Source: Atriophallophorus winterbourni (lineage: Eukaryota; Platyhelminthes; Trematoda; Plagiorchiida; Microphallidae). From it: a DNA stretch of 64,000 nucleotides. Shown here one piece after another: positions 1 to 9,221 of this stretch. The stretch spans positions 1-64,000 of the forward strand of contig JACCGJ010013190.1 of NCBI GenBank assembly GCA_013407085.1, in the 5' to 3' direction. Under the pieces are notes generated by a model that ran no database searches, was not told where the DNA came from, and worked only from the letters and a program-made list of their open reading frames with translations. Both the position numbers and the translations under genes were made by a program. The number at the start of each line of letters is the position of its first letter. The stretch's first letter is position 1.

Positions 1-1
1 T

Positions 2-574
2 CATAAAGACTCCCCTCACGTAGACCGGCCGCGCCAATTAAGGGTGACATTGCGAACTAAATCTGAAATGGAAGAAATCATCCTCAATGTGTATCTACTC
101 AGTGCTCGTCCCGGTTTGACCTGCCGAGTACAAGCCGACATACCTTGGTGGGAAAGGAAAGGTCAATCCACGCGTCGAGACCACTCTACTTCACGTAGTT
201 TAATATTCCTCGGTGTCCCCGAAAAAGTTGATGTAGTATCAACATCGGAATCAAAGCAACATGATTTGAAGCAATGCTTATACATTGCCGATGCTATTGG
301 ATCTCGTGATTCCATTGTCGTAGATACTTTTAGAATACCTAGATCCTCCAACTACAAAGGAAATGGGCCCAGTCCTCTGAAAATCACTTTTCTAACGACT
401 GAAATGGCTATCGCTATGAATACCGAATGGAAATCAAACCGCTCAAAACTTCCACCAGACGTGAGACTAAGCGTGCCCAAGCGTGTTCCCTCACTGAAAC
501 CCAGAGAACCATCGCAACCACAGCCTGATTGCAATCTTGTTATTGACAGTTCAAATGTTACCCCAAAAAACTAA
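2..574 (+). CDS. CR1 ORF1, C-terminal part
   Basis: The frame is open from base 2 to the stop at 572-574, so the apparent start near base 44 is not a real start; the 5' end lies outside the window. ORF1 proteins of CR1 elements are thought to bind RNA and act as chaperones in the RNP, but I see no diagnostic motif in this part. Identity comes from position (54 bases before ORF2) and from a homologous frame on the minus strand at 23854-24435, which shares the block LLLNVYLL/IILNVYLL and a later FLGV motif. In that copy the ORF1 N-terminus carries a PHD-like zinc finger. No frameshift is visible here. Confidence 0.72.
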   Translation, partial: HKDSPHVDRPRQLRVTLRTKSEMEEIILNVYLLSARPGLTCRVQADIPWWERKGQSTRRDHSTSRSLIFLGVPEKVDVVSTSESKQHDLKQCLYIADAIGSRDSIVVDTFRIPRSSNYKGNGPSPLKITFLTTEMAIAMNTEWKSNRSKLPPDVRLSVPKRVPSLKPREPSQPQPDCNLVIDSSNVTPKN

Positions 575-627
575 AAGGGTCCGGCTCATCGCGAGTCGGA
601 CCAATAGCTACAGTACACGATTCGACA

Positions 628-3312
628 TTGTGTAAGACAAATACGATCAGGTGCATATATACAAATGCTCAGTGTTTAACAAACAAATTAGCTGAAATAT
701 GTGAGCTTTGTGATAGACTTTCACCCGATTTGGTTGCAGTTACAGAGACTTGGTTCCAGCCCTGCATGACTGATGCTGAGCTTTTGATTCCGAAAATGTC
801 ACTACTTCGTCGCGATCGTAATCGAAGATCTGGTGGTGGAGTTGCAGTCTACTATCACGAACGTTTAGCGCAGTGTAACGTCATCGATCATCCTGACCTC
901 AGCCTTCCTGATACGATGTGGTGTTCAGTAAAACTAGTCAATGGAGATGAATGTACGATCGGCATCATTTACCGCTCGCCATCATCCGAAAGCTCATTCA
1001 ATGATAAGCTAATCGAATCCTTGCAACACATCACCAGATGCCAGACTACGCAATTGCTGATCATTGGCGATTTTAATCTCCCGCATCTGTTTTCAAGACG
1101 TGAGCACTCCCTGCATTCGATTGAACATAAATTCAAGGAAGTTATAGAAATTGCTTCACTACACAATCACGTTAACCAGCCAACTCGCTGTCGGGGTCTT
1201 GACCAACCTTCAACCCTTGACCTTGTCTTAACGCCTGAGGCAACCGCGGTAGAGGATATACAATACCTGGCACCTCTGGGAAAGAGTGATCATGTGGTGA
1301 TTTTGTTTGATTATGTATGTAGTGCGGAACGATCGAGCGAACAGACGAAAGTCATAAGGAAAATACAATTTGAATCCTTAAATATCAGTCTCCGGGATGC
1401 ACACACTCATGAGTTTGATTCAATAGATTCTGGCTCATATTACAATTCGTTACTAAATTATCTGAATTTGAAGATTTACGAAAACTCGATTTTTGTACCA
1501 CACAAATGCAGCTACAACAACCAGTTTGTTATTCGGAGTAGAACTAAGAAATCGTTAGCTGTTAAGCGAGAGTCCTGGGTAACTCATAAGAAGTTTGGTA
1601 CGGAAGCAACTTGGAAGCGATTTTGTAAGATACGGAATCAAGTCACGACTCTTGTAAGAGAAGATCGCATGCAATTCCAATGGAACTTGCTTAAGAGAAT
1701 GGAAAAGAATCCTAAGCTTCTCTACAAGATAGTAAATGAACGATCAAAGATCAAACCAGGTGTATTCTCTGTACTAACACCTAATGGATTGACCCACACT
1801 GCCCAAGATACCGCCGATGCTTTAGCAACGTTTTACTCATTTGTCTTCAATCCCAAGCGTTGTATCCCATATCAAGTTTCACCAAATTCGCCACATTTCG
1901 AATTACTAAGTGAAATGACTATCAGCGAATACATTTTTTGGCGGCAACTTTGTCAACTAAACGAAAAGAAGTCCCCGGGCGCCGACAAAATTACCCCCGC
2001 CATACTTCGCAGGTGTCGCGTTGCTTTGACTGCTCCTCTCACTCGCATATTCAATCTCAGCCTAAATGAAGGAAAAATACCACGGCAATGGAAAGCAGGG
2101 ATGATAACTCCTATTTATAAAGGCGGTAGCCGTTCAGACACAACAAATTATACACCGGTAACGTTACTTACGGTGATCTCTAAATTAATGAAACGCATTG
2201 TGACTGCGCGCATAAGAGAACATTTTGGAAACCAAAACATTTTGACCGCAGCACAACACGGTTTTCGAAGAGATCGTTGCTGTTTATCTAACCTTCTTAC
2301 AACGTTCGAGGATTGGACCAAGGCACTAGACGAAGGTGAGGCTGTACATGCTTGCTACATCGATATTTTCAAAGCTTTCGATAGAGTCAACCATGACATC
2401 TTAATTAAAAAGCTCGAATCCTATGGAATAACGGGAATATTGCTGAATTGGATAAGGGACTATCTTACTGATAGACACGTCCAAGTTCGCGTTGGCAGCA
2501 CCTTATCTAGAAAAATAGAAGTCACGAGTGGAGTTCCGCAAGGCTCGGTGCTTGGACCTCTTCTATTCTTGGTGTATATGAACGATATAGTAGAGGATAT
2601 TGGATCCAACTTGATACTATTTGCCGATGATATTAAAATTTGGAAACGTGTCAGGTCTGTTAATCACTGTATGGGATTACAACGGGATCTGTGCACCTTA
2701 TTTCGTTGGTCCCAGTTAAATGAATTACCATTTGACCCTGCGAAATGTAAAATGCTGCAGCTTGGAAAATCTCTGCACCACACGTATCAGCTTGGCACGC
2801 AAGATCTCGTCTGGACCACCGCAAAAAAAGATCTCGTTATCTGGGTTTCGTTTAACCTTAAGCCTGGACATCATTGCCGGATGGTGTACAATAAATGTTG
2901 CCGTATCATGAGTCTTCTCAAAAGAATATTTCGGATTTTTGCGCCTGAAACCCTACCTCGGGTAATTAATACGTATATACGTCCTGTTATGGAATATTCC
3001 ATCCAAGCCTGGGCACCATGGCTGAGGAAGGATATCGAACTACTCGACAGGATTTATCATCGTGCTATAAAGTTGGTCTCCCGGTACAGAAATTTGCCAT
3101 TCAAAGAGCGAATGTTAAACCTGAACCTACACGATTTTACCCAACGACGGATACGTAGTGACCTGATGTTGACATTCAAAATCCTGCATACTGAAAACCA
3201 TCCCCATAAACACTTGCTAAATCCCAACGGCCTTACTCGAACACGAACACATTCAAAGGCTTTAAGCGTTCCGCATTCTCGATTGGATATTCGTCGTGAT
3301 TTTTCTCAGTAA
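628..3312 (+). CDS. CR1 ORF2: AP-like endonuclease plus reverse transcriptase
   Basis: About 894 codons. The N-terminal APE-type endonuclease (residues about 1-225) shows TETW near 40, GDFNLP near 147, DLVLTP near 198 and KSDHVV near 220. The RT follows: TPIYKGG near 493, AFDRVNH in the palm, GVPQGSVLGP near 635 and the catalytic FADD at 665-668. The C-terminal thumb-like part ends in IPHSRLD-type sequence. The protein would nick target DNA and reverse-transcribe the element RNA from the nick. No ATG opens the frame: base 628 is TTG and the frame is open further upstream, so the true start is uncertain. At 3310-3312 a stop appears where a +1 or -1 indel has shifted the frame; the conserved tail (VRICFTWN-like, ending TAA at 3433-3435) continues in another frame. 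So ORF2 lacks its last 40 or so residues, which may inactivate it. Confidence 0.92.
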   Translation: MCKTNTIRCIYTNAQCLTNKLAEICELCDRLSPDLVAVTETWFQPCMTDAELLIPKMSLLRRDRNRRSGGGVAVYYHERLAQCNVIDHPDLSLPDTMWCSVKLVNGDECTIGIIYRSPSSESSFNDKLIESLQHITRCQTTQLLIIGDFNLPHLFSRREHSLHSIEHKFKEVIEIASLHNHVNQPTRCRGLDQPSTLDLVLTPEATAVEDIQYLAPLGKSDHVVILFDYVCSAERSSEQTKVIRKIQFESLNISLRDAHTHEFDSIDSGSYYNSLLNYLNLKIYENSIFVPHKCSYNNQFVIRSRTKKSLAVKRESWVTHKKFGTEATWKRFCKIRNQVTTLVREDRMQFQWNLLKRMEKNPKLLYKIVNERSKIKPGVFSVLTPNGLTHTAQDTADALATFYSFVFNPKRCIPYQVSPNSPHFELLSEMTISEYIFWRQLCQLNEKKSPGADKITPAILRRCRVALTAPLTRIFNLSLNEGKIPRQWKAGMITPIYKGGSRSDTTNYTPVTLLTVISKLMKRIVTARIREHFGNQNILTAAQHGFRRDRCCLSNLLTTFEDWTKALDEGEAVHACYIDIFKAFDRVNHDILIKKLESYGITGILLNWIRDYLTDRHVQVRVGSTLSRKIEVTSGVPQGSVLGPLLFLVYMNDIVEDIGSNLILFADDIKIWKRVRSVNHCMGLQRDLCTLFRWSQLNELPFDPAKCKMLQLGKSLHHTYQLGTQDLVWTTAKKDLVIWVSFNLKPGHHCRMVYNKCCRIMSLLKRIFRIFAPETLPRVINTYIRPVMEYSIQAWAPWLRKDIELLDRIYHRAIKLVSRYRNLPFKERMLNLNLHDFTQRRIRSDLMLTFKILHTENHPHKHLLNPNGLTRTRTHSKALSVPHSRLDIRRDFSQ

Positions 3313-3531
3313 GAATTTGTTTCACTTGGAACTATTTGCCTGAAGAAATCACACGCTCAGAATCTGTTGAGGTTTTCGCTTCCAAACTCGATGAGTTTAT
3401 GACGAACCATGCGTTATGTGACTGTCCCTATTAATTTTTGACATATTTTTTTTATTTTTTATATACTCCATATACCTTGTCATCTTATGGTTATCGTTAA
3501 GCTTACTGCTTTTTCTACCATACAACTTTGT

Positions 3532-3553
3532 GAGTTCTGAGTTCTGAGTTCTA
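3532..3553 (+). repeat. CR1 3' heptamer tail, (GAGTTCT)3
   Basis: Three tandem GAGTTCT units end the CR1 copy. Other copies in the window end in TTGAATC, TTGATTC or ATTGA units, so the tail repeat has drifted between subfamilies. Confidence 0.85.
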
Positions 3554-3734
3554 TATTAAAAAACATTCTCGAATATTCTACCGTTCAAAAATTTTTGTGG
3601 GTCAATTGAAAATGCACTGAAAATGCATTCAGATGAGCAAGCAATTTGAAATGCGAAGTTTTAGTTTTCAATACGTTTTCTGGTTTACAATTTCCGAAAT
3701 AAACGATGCTAAGAAATTTGAGTGCAATCGGCTA

Positions 3735-3805
3735 GAGCAGTTTTTGGATAACGTTTCACTTTTGACACAGAAGCATCGTCAGACCAAGTGTGATAGCCAC
3801 GACAG
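3735..3805 (-). ncRNA. Hammerhead-like ribozyme motif, CUGACGA group, copy 1
   Basis: On the minus strand the core CTGACGA (3776-3782) is followed by a weak helix II (GCUU with AAGU) and then GAAAC (GAAA at 3754-3757). The left arm TTGGT before the core can pair with GCTA upstream as helix I. Two sequences with the same flanks lie at 12125-12200 and 12650-12735 on the same strand. One unpaired base sits between CUGACGA and helix II in all of them. The base at the expected cleavage position appears to be G, so self-cleavage is doubtful. Hammerhead cores are established in Penelope-like and SINE retroelements; the carrier of this group is unknown. Confidence 0.45.
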
Positions 3806-4020
3806 GGAACATGATTAACTAGTAGTCATCCCACCACCATTTATTTGACCTTACCGCTAAACAGCCTATAGTACGCCTACGGTGTGTCACGTCTCGTGGG
3901 AATGACTAGGACCAGTGGTCGATTATCCTCTTAGTGTGTATCCATCTAATACAAGTGAACACGGTCAATGCCAGTTGACACAAATAAATGAGTTTACATG
4001 AACCGAACCCATCACAAACG

Positions 4021-4175
4021 CGCACACACCACTACTGGTTTCGTGTTGCTTGCACTCATCAGGTAGGGACAGTACGATCAAGATCCCCATGCGCTTGAAA
4101 TAGCGAAAGAATGGTAAAAGAGTTGCGCTTGTATGCTACTGGTATGACAAACTTTATCCAACTTGTTTTAGAATG
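4021..4175 (-). mobile_element. Hammerhead-bearing SINE-like repeat (Sm-alpha-like), copy 1
   Basis: Reading the minus strand, the unit starts near CATACAAGCGCAACT, continues through TTTACCATTC, TTTCAAGCGCATG, TACTGTCCCTAC and then the hammerhead core. The same order of blocks recurs at 35716-35855, 46497-46605 and 63160-63290, and in broken form at 27726-27835, 36769-36861 and 48530-48640. It encodes no protein. The resemblance to schistosome Sm-alpha SINEs (short retroelements with an extended hammerhead) is by architecture, not by alignment. Confidence 0.6.
4039..4062 (-). ncRNA. Hammerhead ribozyme core (CUGAUGA...GAAAC)
   Basis: The core CTGATGA is at 4056-4062 and GAAA at 4039-4042 on the minus strand. 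Helix II is GUG/CAC with a mutated fourth pair (other copies have GUGC/GCAC). Helix III is ACCA/UGGU around a GUAG loop. The base after helix III is G rather than the A, C or U needed for cleavage, so this copy may be inactive. Confidence 0.6.
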
Positions 4176-4316
4176 TTTCACCTTTGCGTTTAGGGTATGT
4201 TTCCCCGAAATCTTTATAACTGACTCAGTAGATAATACCATGTGGTGAAGTGCAAATAATAAGCGAAGATTATCAGAACAAAATTCGCAAAACAGTTTAA
4301 ATAGAGTCAAGTTTTC

Positions 4317-5255
4317 GTGAACAGTAGTAGTACCTTGGCGTTCAATTCACCCCTCATGAAAAATCTCCAGTCTGAACAAAGAATAGACATGTTGCGCCGA
4401 AATGTAATACCGAAGTTTTATCATGCCCTATGCCTAGGTGTGATCCGCGAGAAAACGTTGCAAGCGTTGGATCGTTTTACTCAACACTCATTACGAAAAT
4501 GGCTGCGTCTCCCACCGGACACACCCGTTGCGTATTTCCACTCACCAATTGCATCTGGTTGCCTAGGAATTTCGAACAACACGTGCTCTATACAGCATAT
4601 GCGGTAAAAAGACTTAACACCATGATTAGAAAACACTCATCGATCCTGCTCGAGACTGCCAAATCTGAATATGTAAAAACTAGCGCAAGTGTCCGTATGA
4701 ATCGGGAAGCAGAACGCAGTATTCCAGTAGGATGTCCGTGCGGCTCAGGGACAAGAATTGTTTACATCAGTGAATGGTTCCCTGTTTAGATCTTTAAAGC
4801 AATGCCCACATTCGAACTACTGGATCCACAATAACCAACGTGTATTCCCCCGCCTTTCCATACGGATGTTTTTACGTGTGATGTGGCCTTATGAATCCGA
4901 AAACGCGCAAAGCAATACAAGGACCGTTATCGAGGGTATTGGTTGCCGTGGTTTATGCGGTCGTCGGAAAGCCTAAGAATCTACTACAAAACGGTGCCCT
5001 AACCCATGCTGCAAGATGCCTGTGACACAACGAAATTTGCAAACTTGTCCACAAACTTCATCGTCGTCAGGGAGTAGAAGCTTTATACGAGGTGCATGTA
5101 CCGCTCCAATCCAACTACTGTACACCTGGCTTGGTTGCTGTGAAAAACGGGATTGCATTAGTAATGGACAGGCACATTTGCGATTCAGGCTGATTCAGTC
5201 CACTTGGGAACGTAAACAAAGAAAATACAACACGCGAGATATCAATAAGTCGCTG
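4317..5255 (+). pseudogene. R2/NeSL-like LINE, 3' RT and restriction-like endonuclease fragment
   Basis: The first part (4317-4607) reads VIPKFYHAL, then KWLRLPPDTPVAYFHSPI and GCLGI. This is the post-RT signature of R2/NeSL-group LINEs, whose usual form is near 'LRLPKDTPxAYFHAP..GGLGI'. After frame changes near 4600-5000, a stretch around 5020-5170 reads ICKLVHKLHRRQG and then LVAVKNGIALVMD. That matches the restriction-like endonuclease core of the group (usual form near 'PDIxAVKDGxAxVID'). The Cys-rich block just before it is degraded. R2 elements target rRNA genes, but no rDNA is visible here. Several frameshifts and stops make it a dead fragment, and the RT core itself is missing. Confidence 0.75.
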
Positions 5256-5289
5256 ACATGTTAATGATGATGGGATGACTACCATAAAT

Positions 5290-5412
5290 CACCATTTGCG
5301 ACGCTTATTCGATCTACGGGGCTCACATATGGACTCTGACCGTCCCTCACTCACGATTCAACTGTGGACGACATTTTTTCCGTGCGAGTTTGGTTTACTT
5401 GGAACAATCTAG
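5290..5412 (+). pseudogene. CR1 ORF2 C-terminal scrap
   Basis: In two frames the stretch matches the end of CR1 ORF2: a block near 5350 like 'HSRLNCGRHFF', then VRVWFTWNNL up to about 5412. The standard form in this window is RLNCRRYFYSVRVCFTWNSLP. It is frameshifted and very short. Confidence 0.6.
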
Positions 5413-5537
5413 TTGAGTGTGTGTCTTTTTGACCCTGAGCCCATATATCGTAATAAACTAACTCTCGACCATAACTCAGGGCAGTGCACTGTGGTATACA
5501 AAAATTCCTCCCAAACTTTACCACTCCAATCCAGCTG
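5413..5537 (+). pseudogene. CR1 ORF2 fragment, left of the pogo insertion
   Basis: The bases around 5480-5500 read QCTVVYKNS, the equivalent of QCSVVYN in the copy at 19245-19270 and of the linker before the 'LLKRIFG' block. The match continues on the far side of the pogo-like element at 7041, so both pieces probably belong to one CR1 split by the transposon. Roughly 30 bases at the right side do not align well, so the join is approximate. Confidence 0.55.
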
Positions 5538-5564
5538 CCGTATTTTTCGGACTATACGGCGCAC
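5538..5564 (+). repeat. Left terminal inverted repeat of the pogo-like element
   Basis: CCGTATTTTTCGG then ACTATACGGCGCAC. The right arm carries ACTATAAGGCGCAC in reverse complement, so one base differs within the arm. Confidence 0.85.
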
Positions 5565-5713
5565 CGGATTATGAGACCCAGTATCAGTGAACGATCTGTT
5601 TTCATATATAAGACGCGTAAAGCGAAACAAAAATAGTCGGATAGGTCAGACTTTATTCAAATCATGAACAATAACTGTCAATACTACATAAAAAAGTACA
5701 CTAACTTTTTCAA

Positions 5714-6664
5714 TCATTCCTCTTCTATGAATCCATTAAATTGCTCGTCTTCGGTGTCAGAATTCAACAGTTGGGCGATAGCGGCATCAAGCACGCCCGG
5801 ATCCCTCTCGTCATCATCCGATTCAGTTTCATTGCTGTTGCTTGGCTGTTCATCAATGATTCAAGCCTTAGTGAAAGCTCGGACAACAGTAGAGACCGAT
5901 ACTTTAGCCCAGGCGTCGACGATCCATTGGCAGACAGTGGCGTAACTAGCCCGGCGTTGCCTACCTGTCTTGGTAAATGTGTGCTCACCTTCTGTCATCC
6001 ATTGCTCCCATGCGGCTCGCAATTTAGCCTTGAACGCCCTATTGACTCCAATATCTAGCGGTTGGAGTTCTTTGGTCAATCCTCCAGGAATGATGGCCAG
6101 CTCCGAATTGGTTTTCTTCACTTGACTTTTAACAGTTTCAGTGAGAGGGACCTCATCCATGTTTGTGATGTGGTCAGAATGGATCTTCTTTTCTATGATC
6201 TTGTCCTTGCAGTAAGTGCGGAAGATAGCTATCCTTTCATTGTATTCTTTTGGCAGTTGCTGCGAAGTGGTAGTTCTTGTGCGGATGGAGAGATGACGCC
6301 TTTTCATATAACGGAAGCACCAAGAAGGACCTCCTTTAAATTCGTCTATCTTCATATCACGTACCATCGCTGTTGCCTTAAGTCGAATAGAGATTGTAGA
6401 GACACTTCTACCTGCTCTTCTATGTTCAGTAATCCACTGCTCAATCTTGTACTCTAATTGTGGCCATCTTGCCTTGTTCCCTCGGAAACTCTTCTTCGTC
6501 TTCTTTACTTGACGCAGGTCATCTTCTTGTTTCCTCCACTTCCGTACCATTCATTCATTAATGTTGAATTGTTTCGCAGCTGCTCTATTCCCATGTTGTA
6601 CTGCGCGGCAGATGGCCTTGAGTTTGAAATCCGCATCGTAAGCATGTCTTTTAACAGGTGCCAT
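5714..6664 (-). pseudogene. Pogo-like transposase (CENP-B HTH plus DDE), inactivated
   Basis: The likely start is the ATG at 6662-6664 (MAPVKRHAYDADFK), a normal start for this family. An N-terminal helix-turn-helix region (KAICRAVQHGNRAAAKQF) is followed by the second DNA-binding domain (KIEQWITEHRRAGRSVS to WCFRYMKRRHLSIR). The start of the DDE domain is NMDEVPLT. Most of the catalytic domain is then missing: the frame jumps to IIPGGLTKELQPLD, which normally lies about 150-200 residues later. The acidic tail (SDDDERDPG, then SDTEDEQF) ends at 5714. Two in-frame TGA codons, at 6551-6553 and 5861-5863, interrupt it. About 316 codons remain against roughly 550 in intact relatives. Confidence 0.88.
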
Positions 6665-7013
6665 TTTGGAGTCTTTAATTACCGGATGTTTAAGCACCGT
6701 ACGTACCAGGAATAGTGGTTTCGGTAAGTGAAAGAGTTTCATTTTAATCGCTGATTAGTTTCATGTTGATCTGTTGTTGATTGTTTGACTCTGACCCCAA
6801 AAAAAGTCTGTCTAGACAGCATAGAAAGCCGACTCCACGACCATCAGTGATTATTCTTTTACAATCAAGGGGAGTGACATCGTCACTTACCAAAGTCGTA
6901 ATAAAACATTTTGACAGATTTTTCAGCGCAATGTGAACATACATTATTCATACATAAGGCACACCGGAATATAAGGCTCACTGCCGATTTTTCGTACAAA
7001 TTAGTGTTTTTAT

Positions 7014-7040
7014 GTGCGCCTTATAGTCCGAAAAATACGG
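7014..7040 (-). repeat. Right terminal inverted repeat of the pogo-like element
   Basis: GTGCGCCTTATAGTCC then GAAAAATACGG is the inverted partner of the left arm. It is followed by TA. Confidence 0.85.
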
Positions 7041-7690
7041 TACTCTAAATATGACTTCATTGCTGTGAAGGAGGGTAGTTTCTGTAGTTTCACAAAGCAG
7101 ATACGCCCACGGATAATTAACACCTATATCCGGTCAACAATGGACCCATGTTTACAAAAGGACATGGCTTTATGGCAACGCGTATACCACCGCGCTACAA
7201 AACTGTTGACCGGATTATACAATAGGCCATACGAAGAGAGGATTGCAACTCTAAACCTCTTTGACTTTTCTTACCGTCGTCTCAGGGTTGACTTGATCCT
7301 GCTGTTCAAAATTCTGCATACAGTGGATCACCCACTTGAACACCTGTTTCATCGGCAAGAAGCACGTGGTAGCAGATCTCGTGGCTACAAGTTAACCATT
7401 CCATACTCTAGATCAAATCGTCGAAGGTTCTACTTTGCTGTCCGAGTTTGTTTTATATGGAATTCTCTGCCCCCGCATATCATTTGCGCAACAAGCCTGA
7501 ACATGTTCAAGGCTGAACTTGACAAGTATATGTTGACCAAATCCAACCTTGCACCTCAATTCATAAGATGAATTTCCATATTGACAATACGTTTTTCTTG
7601 TTTTTTATACATTCCCTGTATTTTCAATCTATGGTTACTGTAAAGTATTTGCTTTTTGTACCATTAAAACTTGGAATTACTTTGAACATG
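7041..7690 (+). pseudogene. CR1 ORF2 C-terminus and 3' UTR, right of the pogo insertion
   Basis: The frame is open from about 7062 to the stop at 7569-7571. It carries the CR1 C-terminal series: FTKQIRPRIINTYIR, VYHRATKLL, LNLFDFSYRRLR, FKILHTVDHPL, RRFYFAVRVCFIWNSLP. After it comes the CR1 3' end (TATGGTTACTG, GCTTTTTGTACC, then a weak tail near 7670-7690). The upstream RT palm is missing, as in a 5'-truncated LINE, apart from the piece left of the transposon. The start near 7014 is inside the transposon repeat and is an artefact. Confidence 0.85.
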
Positions 7691-9221
7691 GAACTTTGAT
7701 CCCATGGATCAACATATATCACTGCACTGTGCAAACGAATTCAAATTCTGCCCTTTGGACTTTTAACTGATTCTTGATCTGTTCAGTAAGCAACTCAATC
7801 CCGTTATTGCAGGTTATATTGTTCCTATTTGGAATATTGTTCCCTGGTTTCTCTAAAGTTACATGCTCTTTGACCAATAAATTAAATTGAATGGAATTGA
7901 TTACTTGAGCGACATATGAGGGGCGTAACCCTGGTTATGTGTCATTCATGAGCTCCACTCGTAACGACTATCTCGAAAACAAAACATTCTCAAATCACAA
8001 GCGATCTTTCGGAATCGCAATTCGAATATTGAAATGGCTAACCATGGAAAAAGTAATTAGTGCTCACATCCCCATCACTTAATTAGTGATGTTATCTACA
8101 GATGGTTTAACATCACTTGAAGCCAATTCTTAGAAACTTCGAGATGATCTCACTGGCACCAGACAATTATTGTTAAAAGTCCAGATGCCCTATATCCCTG
8201 TGAAAGCTTCAGAAGTGCATGCTATCTCTGAATCTCGCAGATGTACGACCATTGGTGTTACTTATGTAAAAGATACACGTAATCCTGGATACATCTTTGC
8301 AAATGTTAAGCGACTGGTCTCAACATGTATCAAACCACACCGAGGTTTGTGAACTGTCATCCAAGTCATGGGAGTCGCTGATTTTTCAATGTTGCGAAAA
8401 AATAAATGAAATAGATGCTAATCTCCATTCCGTTTAAATTTTACACCTACTTCTCTAGCAAACCACAAAATCGATACGAGACACATTTTAGTCCCCGTGG
8501 TCAACTGCAGATCAACAACACCAGTGGTTTATCCGTCGAACAAATCGATCGGTAGTTCGATCCGCGTAGACGACTTGCTTGCTTGCACAAGCATGTTCGC
8601 ACGCACGCGCATACGCACGCACCGAAATCGATCTCATCACGCGAACCGATTGCGCGCGATCCACTCGAATTTCAATTTTTGTTTGCGTTTAGACGTGTGG
8701 TTGTGACCGTGTGCAACAAAGGGTAATCGATAGCTTTTGGATTAAAAAAATAATGGAATCTCAGGCTTTTGAATACACTGTGGCAAAACTTTAACCCGTT
8801 TCGAGTCGTCCAGGTTGCAATATGTTGCTAGAACTTTCATACATCAAGACCATTAGCCTAAACAAGCACGTAAACATAATTTACTTTAATAGTATTCATA
8901 TTTACATGCTTTTCCACCACATCCACATACACCATGACACTGCATATGCATGCAAATATGAATTTTAGTTCAAGGTCATTGATTTTACCACATTCGTGAT
9001 TGGGCAGGTTTGTCGTGCCAACTGAGGCTTCGCAGCTCACCGTTTGTTTTCCGCTCGCCCACTGTTTCAAGGCATACGAATCCAGGTCGCACTGTCCGTA
9101 CCCATCCTTGCAAAGATATACCCGCAAATAGATTTCGTCATCCTACGTTGGTGGACAGTGAATTTTTGGATCGACTAGGTTGAGAATCCTGTTTTACAAA
9201 GACATCCCAAACACAACGGCT
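7691..9221. other. No gene recognised
   Basis: I see only short unsupported frames. A low-complexity GCACGCAC stretch lies near 8598-8626. One TCAAGGTCA nonamer is at 8970-8978. Confidence 0.5.

Larger units (their letters stand above)
1..3562 (+). mobile_element. CR1-clade non-LTR retrotransposon, 5' end cut by the window
   Basis: The unit runs from inside ORF1 through an endonuclease/RT ORF2 to a short 3' UTR. The UTR has the stretch that ends most CR1 copies here (TATGGTTATC, then GCTTTTT and ACCAT) and closes in a tandem GAGTTCT tail. Heptamer tails of this kind are typical of CR1 elements. A second, more decayed copy of the same subfamily lies on the minus strand at 21251-27420. The assignment to the CR1 clade rests on the RT motifs and the tail. 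Being nearly open in ORF2, it looks fairly young. Confidence 0.92.
5538..7040 (-). mobile_element. Pogo/Tigger-like (Tc1-mariner superfamily) DNA transposon, internally deleted
   Basis: The ends form terminal inverted repeats: CCGTATTTTTCGGACTATA at 5538 and its reverse complement ending at 7040. Each arm is about 27 bases, with one or two mismatches. A TA follows the right end; the left flank has TG where the duplicated TA would be, so one base of the target site has probably mutated. Inside is a minus-strand transposase remnant. It inserted into a CR1 LINE. Confidence 0.88.

Noticed and set aside
5741..6457. Plus-strand frames across 5741-6457
   Set aside because: They are antisense to the pogo-like transposase, whose motifs on the minus strand are clear.
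8598..8626. GCACGCAC-rich stretch as a functional repeat
   Set aside because: Short low-complexity sequence with no further structure.
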